Source: DALYJJ01 sp033763935
GTDB taxonomy: Bacteria > Acidobacteriota > Terriglobia > Bryobacterales > Bryobacteraceae
Reading direction: 5' to 3'
DNA length: 64,000 bases
NCBI GenBank assembly: GCA_033763935.1
Contig: JANRJO010000042.1
Location: 62,001-126,000 of the forward strand
Shown: one piece after another, positions 7,983-16,509 of the stretch
How positions within the stretch are numbered: position 1 is the stretch's first letter
Layout of the letters: the number at the start of each line of letters is the position of its first letter
Program-made: the position numbers and the translations under genes
Notes under the pieces: model-generated
Database searches by the model: none
Told to the model about the DNA's origin: nothing
The model's input: the letters and a program-made list of their open reading frames with translations, nothing else

Positions 7983-9776
7983 ATGCTCGCGCGTAGCTGG
8001 TGGGCGCTGATCTGCTTCTTTCTCTCCCTTTCTCTGCCCGGTGCCGCGCAAACGGGACGCACCGCGGCAGCGAAACCGACGGCCGCTGCGGCCTCCCCCG
8101 CCACAGGTCCAGTGCAGCGTCTGGTGCGCGGCCTTTCCCTTCGCCAGAAGGTCGCACAGCTGGTGATGGTTCCGTTCTACGGGGAAGCGCCGAACTCCCG
8201 CTCCCGCGCGGGTCGCGAGTTCCAGAAGCTGGTCCGGCAAACCGGTGTCGGCGGCCTCATTCTGGTGAATCGCATCCAAGGCGGAATTAAGCGCGCGGAG
8301 CCCTTCGCCATGGCCTCCTTTCTTAACCGCATGCAGCGTGTGGCCCGCGTTCCGCTGATTGTGGGCGGCGACTTCGAGCGCGGCGCTTCCATGCGTGTCG
8401 CGGAGACCGTTAAGTATCCGCACGCCATGGCGTATGGCGCAGCCGGCGAACTGGACGCCACCAAGCGCCTGGGAGCGGCAACGGCTCGCGAAGCGCGAGC
8501 GGTCGGTGTGCATTGGATCTTCGCGCCCTCCGCCGACGTCAACAACAACCCCGATAACCCGATCATCAACATCCGCTCCTTTGGAGAAGACCCGAAGCAG
8601 GTGGCGGAGCACGTGGCGGCATTCATTACGGGCGTGCACTCGGTGAGCCCGCACCGTGCCCTGGCTACCGTGAAGCACTTCCCGGGGCACGGCGACACGG
8701 CCGTCGATTCGCACATGAATCTCCCGCGGCTGGATTTCCCCCGCGAGCGGCTGGATGCCGTGGAACTGGTCCCGTTCAAAGCGGCCGTTGCGGCGGGGGT
8801 AGACGCCGTCATGACCGCCCACATCGCAGTGCCGGCCCTCAGCGGTGAGGGCTCACCGGCGACGCTGTCCGGCCCCGCGCTCAGCGGCGTGCTTCGGAAG
8901 GATCTCGGGTTCCAGGGGCTGATCGTCACGGACGCGATGGACATGCAAGGCCTGTCCAAGCAGGTGCCGCCTGGGGAGGCCGCGGTACGGGCGATCGAGG
9001 CGGGCGTGGACGTCCTGCTGATGCCGCCCAAGCCCGAAGAGGCCATCGACGCTATCGTGCGCGCGGTGAAGTCCCGCCGGCTGACGGCGCAACGCATCGA
9101 TGAGAGCCTGCGCCGAGTGCTGCTCGCCAAGTCCCGGCTGGGCCTGTTCCGCGACCGCCGCGTGGATGTCGAAGACATCTCGGAAACCCTCGATTCGGAG
9201 GAGGCGGCGGCCGACGCCCAGGCGGTGGCGCGCCGCGCCGTCACGCTCCTGAAGAACGAGGGTGGCGTGCTCCCGCTCGCGAAGCCGGAGTCCGCCTGCT
9301 ACTACGTCCTCACGGAAAGCCGGTACGGAACGCAGGGAAGGATCGCGGAAGAAGAGTTCCTGCGCCGCGCGCCGAAGGACCGTGTCTTTCACCTGGACCC
9401 GGCGGACCGCGCGGTGGAACTCCGCGAGGCCGCGGAGAAGATGCAGAACTGCTCGGCGGGCGTCGTCGTCGCCTTCGTCACCACCGGCGCAAACCGTGGG
9501 GATGTCTTGCTGCCCGGGGAGTTTCCGTCCATGGTGGAACGAGTGGTAAGCAGCGGCAAGCCCGTCGCCATCGTCGCCATGGGCAGTCCGTATACGCTCC
9601 GCGCTTATCCGAAAGCGCAGGCGGCGGTGGCCACCTTCACCACGGTAGAATCCTCGGAGGCGGCCGCCGTGCAGGCTTTGTTCGGGGAGATTCCGTTTCA
9701 GGGGCGTTCACCGGTTACGATCCCCGGCGTCTCACGGCTGGGCGACGGGATCCAACTGCGGGGCCCGAGCCGCTAA
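7983..9776 (+). CDS. Glycoside hydrolase family 3 (NagZ/beta-glucosidase-like)
   Basis: Exported glycosidase of 597 residues: signal peptide (about 1-22), a GH3 TIM barrel (about 45-385) and a C-terminal alpha/beta sandwich (about 405-590). The substrate-binding motif KHFPGHGDT at 231-239, which also carries the catalytic His of NagZ-type enzymes, and the nucleophile Asp317 (VTDAMDMQG) are intact. This motif pair favours beta-N-acetylhexosaminidase activity on peptidoglycan fragments or chitin, although the second domain is a feature shared with beta-glucosidases. It stands between the receiver gene and a metal-dependent hydrolase that follows after 15 bases. Confidence 0.87.
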   Translation: MLARSWWALICFFLSLSLPGAAQTGRTAAAKPTAAAASPATGPVQRLVRGLSLRQKVAQLVMVPFYGEAPNSRSRAGREFQKLVRQTGVGGLILVNRIQGGIKRAEPFAMASFLNRMQRVARVPLIVGGDFERGASMRVAETVKYPHAMAYGAAGELDATKRLGAATAREARAVGVHWIFAPSADVNNNPDNPIINIRSFGEDPKQVAEHVAAFITGVHSVSPHRALATVKHFPGHGDTAVDSHMNLPRLDFPRERLDAVELVPFKAAVAAGVDAVMTAHIAVPALSGEGSPATLSGPALSGVLRKDLGFQGLIVTDAMDMQGLSKQVPPGEAAVRAIEAGVDVLLMPPKPEEAIDAIVRAVKSRRLTAQRIDESLRRVLLAKSRLGLFRDRRVDVEDISETLDSEEAAADAQAVARRAVTLLKNEGGVLPLAKPESACYYVLTESRYGTQGRIAEEEFLRRAPKDRVFHLDPADRAVELREAAEKMQNCSAGVVVAFVTTGANRGDVLLPGEFPSMVERVVSSGKPVAIVAMGSPYTLRAYPKAQAAVATFTTVESSEAAAVQALFGEIPFQGRSPVTIPGVSRLGDGIQLRGPSR

Positions 9777-9791
9777 AAAGGAGTGGACATC

Positions 9792-10490
9792 ATGCTTGAG
9801 ATCACGTGGCTCGGACACGGCACGTTCGCCTTCCGGCTCGAAAGCGGCGAAGTGATCCTGATGGATCCCTGGGTGAACGGCAACCCCGCCCATCCGGAGA
9901 ATCACAAGTTCGACCGCATCGACGTCATCGCCATCTCGCACGGCCACTTCGACCACATTCACGACGCCGTTCCGCTGGCGCAGAAGTTCACGCCGCAAGT
10001 TATCGGCATTTATGAAACCTGCCACTGGCTGGAGTCGAAGGGCGTGAAGAACGCGAGCGGGATGAACAAGGGCGGCTCGCAAACAGCCGCCGGTGTCACC
10101 TTCACCATGACGCACGCGGTGCACAGCTGCGGCATTCTCGACGACGGCAAGATCATCTACGGCGGAGAGGCGGCCGGATACGTGCTGACCCTGCCTGACG
10201 GGCGGCGCTTGTATTTCGCGGGCGACACCAATGTCTTCTCCGATATGACGCTCATCCGCGAACTCTACCAGCCGGAGCTGGCGTTCCTGCCTATCGGCGA
10301 TCTCTTCACCATGAGCCCGCGCGAAGCGGCGGCGGCATGCCGTCTGCTGAAGCCGAAGAAGGTCATTCCGATGCACTTTGGCACCTTCCCCCCGTTGACC
10401 GGATCGCCCTCCGCGCTGCGCGACCTGCTGCGCGATCTGCCCGAGACGGAAGTGTGGGAACTGACGGCCGGCGTCACGGTGAAGTGGTAG
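9792..10490 (+). CDS. Metal-dependent hydrolase, UPF0173 (beta-lactamase fold)
   Basis: Cytosolic metallo-beta-lactamase-fold hydrolase of 232 residues. Metal ligands are visible in SHGHFDHIHD, in the His of THAVHS, in FAGDTNVFSD and in the C-terminal IPMHFGTFP. This matches the small L-ascorbate-lactonase-like UPF0173 family, whose physiological substrate is not established. The start at ATG 9792 is chosen because AAGGAG at 9778-9783 precedes it by 8 bases; a GTG at 9783 lies inside that ribosome site. The stop overlaps the GTG start of the next gene by 7 bases, implying translational coupling. Confidence 0.87.
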   Translation: MLEITWLGHGTFAFRLESGEVILMDPWVNGNPAHPENHKFDRIDVIAISHGHFDHIHDAVPLAQKFTPQVIGIYETCHWLESKGVKNASGMNKGGSQTAAGVTFTMTHAVHSCGILDDGKIIYGGEAAGYVLTLPDGRRLYFAGDTNVFSDMTLIRELYQPELAFLPIGDLFTMSPREAAAACRLLKPKKVIPMHFGTFPPLTGSPSALRDLLRDLPETEVWELTAGVTVKW

Positions 10491-11944
10491 CGGCGCAGCG
10501 TCTACCGCGGCTCGCGGCCACGGCGATCCTTCTCTATTTCCTGGTCTACGCGGGACAAGGCGTGCTGGGCGGCTTCAACCAGGACGACCTGATGAACATG
10601 TACCGCGGGTTCATGCGGTCCTGGAGCGAGCTGCTGTTCGACCACGTCGCGATCTGGAAGTTCTCGCCCACCTACCGGCCGTTCGGCGCGCTGTTTTATA
10701 AGGCGGTCTACGAGGTCTTCGGCTTCACGCCGGCGCCGTTCCGCGTCGTGTGTATGGCGGCGCTGCTGGTCAATCTCGCGCTCCTCTACCGGTTCGCCGA
10801 GACAGTGGCCGGCTCCCGCTTCACGGGGACGCTCGCCGCTCTGCTGCTGACGTTCCACGGTGGCATGTTCTGGCTGTACTACGGGTCGGGCCTCTGCTAC
10901 GACGTGTTCTGTTTCACCTGGTACTTCGCGGCGCTGGTTCTGTATGTGCGAGTCCGGGGTAAGGGCCGGCTGCCGGGCGCCGGGGCCACGCTGCTCTGGA
11001 CGCTGTTCTACGTTCTGGCACTGAACTCGAAGGAAATGGCGGTTTCACTACCCGTGGTCACGCTTGGCTACGAGTTGTTGTTTCACCCGCCCGCAAAGTG
11101 GACTCCGGCGGCCGTCGTACGGTGGATGGGCAACGAGGGCCGCACGGCGCTCCTCGGCGGAGCGCTGACGGCGGTTTATATCTTCGGCCGGGTCCTGTCG
11201 CCCGAGGTGGTGGGCAACGCTGCGTACGCACCGGTGCTCACGCTCGCCCGGTTTCTCGAGAACGGACGGCATTATTGGGGAGAATTCTTCTTCCGCCCGG
11301 CGGGGACGCTCCCTGCATGGATGGCGGTTCTCGCCACCGTCGCGGTGGTCGCCGGCACGATTGTGGGCTCACGTGCCGCCCGCCTCGGGGCGCTCCTCTT
11401 CTTCGTGGCGCCGCTGCCGATGATCTTCATCGTTCCGCGAGGATTGGATGGTATGTATATTCCGCTCGCAGGTCTCGCGCTGATGCTGGCGGCCGGCGCG
11501 GCAACCGTGGGGCAGCGCCTCCGCCTTCGCCCGGTCGCGGTGTTCGTCGCCGTGCTGGCGCTGGTGGCCGGTGTGCAGTGGGGAAGGCGCGTGCGGCACG
11601 AACCGCACCGGCAGGAAGGCGATTACCTTTGGGAGGTGTACCGCCAGATAAACGGCAACTTCCCGGTGGTGGGGCCGAAGACGCGCATACTGTGGGTTCG
11701 CGACCCGTTTCCCGAGTACGGCTGGGGCAGCCACTTCCTGACCCGTCTCGCATATGGGGAACGGGACATTGAGGTGGTTCGTATTGACAAGGTGATGCCC
11801 GCTCCCACGCCTGCGAGGCTGGCCGAGTTTGACCTGTACTGGTGGTACGAGAAGGGCCGGCTGACGGCCATTCCCACCGGCCGCGTGCGCCGGGAGTGCC
11901 TGGCGCAGCCGGACGGGTGTGGACCGGGTGAACCGCTAGAATGA
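10484..11944 (+). CDS. Polytopic membrane protein, probable GT-C type glycosyltransferase
   Basis: Membrane protein of 486 residues with about ten hydrophobic helices. An early loop contains an acidic pair (FNQDDLMNMYRG) where GT-C enzymes keep their catalytic aspartate, and the later block NSKEMAVSLPVVTLGYELL resembles TMTC/PMT-type mannosyltransferases, which use polyprenyl-phosphate sugars. The start was set at GTG 10484, which gives translational coupling to the preceding hydrolase; the frame continues further upstream inside that gene. Acceptor and sugar are unknown. A second GT-C enzyme lies at 21474-22928. Confidence 0.68.
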   Translation: MVAAQRLPRLAATAILLYFLVYAGQGVLGGFNQDDLMNMYRGFMRSWSELLFDHVAIWKFSPTYRPFGALFYKAVYEVFGFTPAPFRVVCMAALLVNLALLYRFAETVAGSRFTGTLAALLLTFHGGMFWLYYGSGLCYDVFCFTWYFAALVLYVRVRGKGRLPGAGATLLWTLFYVLALNSKEMAVSLPVVTLGYELLFHPPAKWTPAAVVRWMGNEGRTALLGGALTAVYIFGRVLSPEVVGNAAYAPVLTLARFLENGRHYWGEFFFRPAGTLPAWMAVLATVAVVAGTIVGSRAARLGALLFFVAPLPMIFIVPRGLDGMYIPLAGLALMLAAGAATVGQRLRLRPVAVFVAVLALVAGVQWGRRVRHEPHRQEGDYLWEVYRQINGNFPVVGPKTRILWVRDPFPEYGWGSHFLTRLAYGERDIEVVRIDKVMPAPTPARLAEFDLYWWYEKGRLTAIPTGRVRRECLAQPDGCGPGEPLE

Positions 11945-11983
11945 AACAACGGCCCTACCGGGAACCAAGGAGAACATACCGCT

Positions 11984-12727
11984 ATGATGCGACGCACGAT
12001 ACTGGCTTTTGCCGCGCTCACCGCGGCGGCCTTCGGCCAGGAGATGACCGTCGACCAGATTCTCGCCAAACACTTTGAAGCGCTGGGGGGAACGGCGAAT
12101 CTGAAGGCGATTGAGTCGATCAAGATGTCCGGAAAGGCAGTCATGGGCGGGGGGCAGATGGAAGCACCCATGACGGTCCAGACGAAGCGCCCGAATTTGA
12201 TGCGGGCCGACATCATCGTTCAAGGCCAGAACATTACCCAGGCCTATGACGGCGCTACCGCTTGGCAGGTGATCCCGTTCCAGAGCATGGAGCCGCAGAA
12301 GTCTTCCGCCGACGACACGGAGAGCATGGCGCAGAACGCCGACCTGGACGGGCCGCTGATGGACTACGCCCAAAAGGGCAACAAGGTGGAACTCATCGGC
12401 AAGGAAGACGTTGAGGGTTCGCCTGCCTACAAGCTGAAGCTGACGCGCAAGAACGGACAGTCCGAGGATTACTACATCGATGCCTCTTCGTTCCTGCTCA
12501 TCAAGTCCACCGCCAAGCGGAAGCAGATGGGGCAGGAACTGGACATCGAAATCTATCCCGGCAACTACAAGAAGGTCGGCAATGTCATGATGGCCCACTC
12601 GCTGGAGCAGAAGGCAAATGGCAAGCCGTTCATGACCATGTCTTTCGACAAGGTGGAAGTGAACCTTCCGATGGATTCGGCCCAGTTCAAGATGCCCGAG
12701 CCGAAGAAGCCCGAAGAGAAGAAATAG
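11984..12727 (+). CDS. Exported outer-membrane lipoprotein-sorting-like protein
   Basis: Secreted protein of 247 residues. It has a short signal peptide (MMRRTILAFAALTAAAFGQ) and then a LolA/LolB-like beta-barrel-like fold starting with ILAKHFEALGGTANLKAIESIKMSG, a pattern seen in many acidobacterial proteins annotated as outer-membrane lipoprotein-sorting proteins. A strong AAGGAG lies about 10 bases before the ATG. It probably binds a lipid or another hydrophobic ligand in the periplasm; direct evidence is lacking. The next gene begins 27 bases downstream in the same direction. Confidence 0.68.
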   Translation: MMRRTILAFAALTAAAFGQEMTVDQILAKHFEALGGTANLKAIESIKMSGKAVMGGGQMEAPMTVQTKRPNLMRADIIVQGQNITQAYDGATAWQVIPFQSMEPQKSSADDTESMAQNADLDGPLMDYAQKGNKVELIGKEDVEGSPAYKLKLTRKNGQSEDYYIDASSFLLIKSTAKRKQMGQELDIEIYPGNYKKVGNVMMAHSLEQKANGKPFMTMSFDKVEVNLPMDSAQFKMPEPKKPEEKK

Positions 12728-12754
12728 CGGTTCCAGACGCGCGGAGTGCGACCC

Positions 12755-15700
12755 ATGTACAAGCGGCTGCTGCTGTTGGCGGTGTGGTGCGTTCCGGCCC
12801 TGATGAGGGGGGCCGAGGTCAAGATCGATTCGGCGAGCTTCGGTGCGGTGGAGGCCCGGGCCATCGGGCCTGCCGCCATGAGCGGACGCATTTCCGCGAT
12901 GGAGGGCGTGGCGCGCGAACCGGGCACTCTGTACGTGGGCGCCGCCGCGGGCGGCATTTGGAAGACCACGAACGGCGGCACGACGTTCAAGCCCGTGTTT
13001 GACCGCTACACGCAGTCCATCGGCGCTCTTGCGGTGGACCAGGCGAACGCGAAGACGGTTTGGGCCGGCACGGGCGAAAGCTGGGTGCGCAACAGCGTTT
13101 CCGCGGGCACCGGCGTCTACCGCAGCAACGACGCCGGTGAGAGCTGGCAGTTCATGGGCTTGCCGAAGAGTGAGCGGATCGGCAGGATCGTGATCGATCC
13201 GAAGAACCCGAACACCGTGTATGTAGCGGTGTTGGGAGCGCTGTGGTCGTCGAGCGAGGACCGCGGGCTTTACAAGACTGCTGATGGCGGGAAGACGTGG
13301 GAGAAGATTCTGTACGTCGACGCGAACACGGGTTGCGCGGACGTGCAGATCGATCTCGAAGAAACGCATGTGGTCTACGCCGCCATGTGGCAGTTCCGGC
13401 GGACCGCATGGGACTTCAAGAGCGGAGGGCCGGGCAGCGGCCTGCACCGGAGCACGGACGGCGGCAAGACCTGGGAGAAGGTGAAAGCAGGCTTGCCGGA
13501 AGGAGAGTTGGGACGGATCGCGCTGGCCGTGGCCCCATCGCGGCCCTCACGCGTGTACGCGGTGGTGGAGGCGAAGAAGACGGCCTTCTTCAAATCCGAC
13601 GACCTCGGCCGAACCTGGGAGAAGATGACGGAGGCGCGCGCCATCGCCGACCGGCCGTTCTACTACAGCCATCTTGTACCGGACCCCAAGGAGTACAACC
13701 GGATTTACAAGATGAGCACCCTCGCTTCGTTCAGCACCGACGCCGGCAAGACGTGGAGCATTCTTGGTTCGGTGGCGATGGAGGGGATGCCCTTCCACCC
13801 GGATCATCACGCGTTGTGGATCAATCCCCAGAACACGTCGGAGATGTATCTGGGCACCGACGGCGGCGTGTACAAGTCGCTTGACCGCGGGCGCACATGG
13901 AACTTCCTGCGGAATCTGCCGCTGTCGCAGTTCTACCACGTGTCGTTTGACATGGAGCGGCCCTACAACGTGATGGGCGGCCTGCAGGACAACGGCAGCT
14001 GGGTGGGACCGAGCCAGGCGCCGGGCGGCATCACCAATGCGATGTGGAAGAGCGTGGGCATCGGCGACGGTTTCTACGTGTTCCAGCATCCGGCGGACAA
14101 GAACACCATTTACTCGCAGTACCAGGGCGGTAAGCTGCTTCGCTTCTACAAGCCCACCGAAGAGATCAAGTACATCGCGCCCAAGCCGAAGGCGGGCGAC
14201 CCGGAGCTGCGGTTCCACTGGAATGCGGGCGTGGCGATGAGCCCCACCAACCCGCACGTCCTCTACGTCGGCAGCCAGTTCCTCTACCGGTCACGAGATC
14301 AGGGCGACAGCTGGGAGCGGCTGTCGGGCGACTTGACGACCAATGATCCCAACAAGCAGAAGCAAAACGAAACCGGAGGGCTGACGCTCGACAACTCGAG
14401 CGCCGAGAATCACTGCACCATCTACTCCATCGCCGAGTCGCCGATTGACGCGCAGGTTCTTTGGGTAGGCACCGATGACGGCAACGTGCATGTGAGCCGG
14501 GATGGCGGGAAGAGCTGGAAGAATGTCACGGCGAATCTTGCGGGGGCGCCGAAGTTCGGGACAGTGAGCTCGATCGAGGCCGGCCGCTTCGCACCCGGCG
14601 TTGCGTACTTGACGATCGACAACCACCAGGCGGGCGACTTTTCGACCTATGCCTTCGTGACCCGCGATTTCGGGTCGACGTGGCAGCCGCTGTCGACGAA
14701 GGCGCTGGAAGGCTGGGCCCACGTGATCCGCGAGGATCGGGCGAAGCCGGAGCTTCTCTTCCTGGGCACCGAGATGGGCTTGTACATCACGCTGGACGGT
14801 GGGCAGAACTGGGCGCAGTTCACCGGCAACTTCCCGGCGAAGGCGCCGGTTCGCGACCTGGCGATCCATCCGCGGGAGCACGCGCTGATTATCGGCACCC
14901 ATGGCCGCGGACTCTACATCGTCGACGACATCACGCCGATCCGGCAGATCACCCCCGCGGTGCTCGAGGCGAACTTCACGGTGCTCGCTTCGCAGCCGGC
15001 CACCCTACAAGTGGGCGGGGCCGCGCAGACCTTCACCGGGGCGGACGAGTTTGTCGGCGATAACCCGCGCGAGGCGGCCTGGATCACGTACTACATGAGG
15101 GACCGCCACATGGTGGGCGACTTTGAGATCGAGATCCTCGACGAGGAGAAGAAGCTGGTGACGCGGGTGGTACCGGGCAAGCGCCGCGGCATCAATCGCG
15201 TGGCCTGGCCGATGCGCTTGAAGCCGCCGAAGGTCCCCCGGGCGGCGGGCCTGGAATCAGGTTCTCTCTTCGGTCCCGTGGCGCCGGAGGGTCAGTACAC
15301 GGCGCGCATCCGGAAGGGCGAGGAAGTCTACACGGCGGATATCAAGGTGGTGGCGGACCCGCGGTCGCCCCACCAGGAAGCTGACCGCAAGCTCCAGCAG
15401 AAGACGACGATGGCGCTCTACCGGACTCTGGAGAATCTTGCGTACACGACGGCGTCCGTGACCGAGGCGCGCGATGCGGCGCGGAAGCTGGCGGAGAAGG
15501 TGAAGGACAACGAGACGCTGGAAAAGAGCCTCAAGGCGTACGCCGACAAGCTGGACGGATTCAACCGGAAGCTGGTCATTACTCGCGACCAGGGGATCAC
15601 TATCGAGCAGCGGCTGCGGGAGCGTCTGGGAGAGCTGTATGGCGAAGTGTCGCTCTACGGAGGCCGGCCGACGGCGCAGCAACTGGAGAGCGTGACGGTG

Positions 15701-15844
15701 CTGGACCGGGAGGCCGCCGACGCCGCACGCGAAGCCGATGTGTTGGTGGGAAAGGACCTGGAGGCGATCAACGCCCAGTTGAGCGCGGGCAAGCTCGAAC
15801 CGATCAAGCGGCTAACCCGCGAGGAGTTCGACAAGCGCCCTTAG
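12755..15844 (+). CDS. Secreted BNR/sortilin-type beta-propeller protein
   Basis: Large exoprotein of 1029 residues: signal peptide (MYKRLLLLAVWCVPALMRG) and two consecutive beta-propellers (about 25-740) built from BNR/Asp-box repeats such as STDGGKTW, SLDRGRTW, SDDLGRTW and SRDGGKSW, followed by a C-terminal region with a beta domain and a helical segment (about 880-1020). Such proteins are often labelled glycosyl hydrolases because of the Asp boxes, but no catalytic residues can be assigned here; ligand or glycan binding is as likely. ATG 12755 is preferred to GTG 12746. Its stop codon overlaps that of the convergent gene at 15841. Confidence 0.8.
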   Translation: MYKRLLLLAVWCVPALMRGAEVKIDSASFGAVEARAIGPAAMSGRISAMEGVAREPGTLYVGAAAGGIWKTTNGGTTFKPVFDRYTQSIGALAVDQANAKTVWAGTGESWVRNSVSAGTGVYRSNDAGESWQFMGLPKSERIGRIVIDPKNPNTVYVAVLGALWSSSEDRGLYKTADGGKTWEKILYVDANTGCADVQIDLEETHVVYAAMWQFRRTAWDFKSGGPGSGLHRSTDGGKTWEKVKAGLPEGELGRIALAVAPSRPSRVYAVVEAKKTAFFKSDDLGRTWEKMTEARAIADRPFYYSHLVPDPKEYNRIYKMSTLASFSTDAGKTWSILGSVAMEGMPFHPDHHALWINPQNTSEMYLGTDGGVYKSLDRGRTWNFLRNLPLSQFYHVSFDMERPYNVMGGLQDNGSWVGPSQAPGGITNAMWKSVGIGDGFYVFQHPADKNTIYSQYQGGKLLRFYKPTEEIKYIAPKPKAGDPELRFHWNAGVAMSPTNPHVLYVGSQFLYRSRDQGDSWERLSGDLTTNDPNKQKQNETGGLTLDNSSAENHCTIYSIAESPIDAQVLWVGTDDGNVHVSRDGGKSWKNVTANLAGAPKFGTVSSIEAGRFAPGVAYLTIDNHQAGDFSTYAFVTRDFGSTWQPLSTKALEGWAHVIREDRAKPELLFLGTEMGLYITLDGGQNWAQFTGNFPAKAPVRDLAIHPREHALIIGTHGRGLYIVDDITPIRQITPAVLEANFTVLASQPATLQVGGAAQTFTGADEFVGDNPREAAWITYYMRDRHMVGDFEIEILDEEKKLVTRVVPGKRRGINRVAWPMRLKPPKVPRAAGLESGSLFGPVAPEGQYTARIRKGEEVYTADIKVVADPRSPHQEADRKLQQKTTMALYRTLENLAYTTASVTEARDAARKLAEKVKDNETLEKSLKAYADKLDGFNRKLVITRDQGITIEQRLRERLGELYGEVSLYGGRPTAQQLESVTVLDREAADAAREADVLVGKDLEAINAQLSAGKLEPIKRLTREEFDKRP

Positions 15845-16461
15845 TCGACCGAGCCCCACTCGCGCTCGAGCATGCGCGAGTACTCGCCGGAGGCGAACAA
15901 TTCGAAGTCGAAGGTCGAGGCGCTGATCGAGGCGTAGGGCTCCGCTTTCTGATTGGTAAGGAATATCTGGTCGGCGTACCGGTAGTAGTTCCGTATAAAC
16001 TCGGTGGCCAGGATCTCGGACTCCGGCGCGTCCGCGAAGAGGATATTGAGCCCCACGGACCGGGTGAAAATAGCCTGGTAGTCGGCCACTCCCCACCGCC
16101 GCAGCTTGTCGCGGACGTGCTGCGGGGTCCCCTGAATCAGCAGGCTGTAGAAGCTATGCCGCCCGATACCCGCCTCGCGGAGCGAATCGTCCCGCTCCAC
16201 GACTTCCATGCACTGGTCCACCCAGCGCACCACGTCGCGGCCGACATAAAAGAGCATCCGGACTTCGCAGTACCGGCCGTCCAAAAGCCGCCGCTCCAAC
16301 TGGTCCGGGCTGAGGTCGCCGGAGGGCAAAAGCCCCTGGATCATGAGGCTGGCGCGGCTGCTCTCCACCAGCTTGTTCGGACCGGATGCGTCGCTGAAGG
16401 GGTGGAGAATCAGCGGCGGTAGTGTCCAGATTTGGGCCGAGCGGAAGGGTGCCGTGTCCAT
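15841..16461 (-). CDS. Hypothetical protein
   Basis: Soluble protein of 206 residues that I do not recognise. It has no signal peptide or membrane segment and is rich in charged and aromatic residues, with an acidic C-terminus. The middle part (RDDSLREAGIGRHSFYSLLIQG, HVRDKLRRWGVADYQAIFTRSVGLN) looks like a compact alpha/beta fold. It is encoded upstream of nothing on its own strand and is separated by 48 bases from the M28 peptidase gene, with which it may be co-transcribed. Codon use resembles its neighbours, so it is probably a real resident gene. Confidence 0.6.
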   Translation of the reverse strand: MDTAPFRSAQIWTLPPLILHPFSDASGPNKLVESSRASLMIQGLLPSGDLSPDQLERRLLDGRYCEVRMLFYVGRDVVRWVDQCMEVVERDDSLREAGIGRHSFYSLLIQGTPQHVRDKLRRWGVADYQAIFTRSVGLNILFADAPESEILATEFIRNYYRYADQIFLTNQKAEPYASISASTFDFELFASGEYSRMLEREWGSVD

Positions 16462-16509
16462 GCTGTCCCTTCCCTTATCGACAGGAAAGTCCGAAAGGAT
16501 TAGCGCTTT

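Noticed and set aside
11936..13447. 503-codon minus-strand frame opposite the LolA-like and BNR genes
   Set aside because: Antisense shadow; His/Arg-rich product without motifs, and a strong AAGGAG precedes the plus-strand gene.
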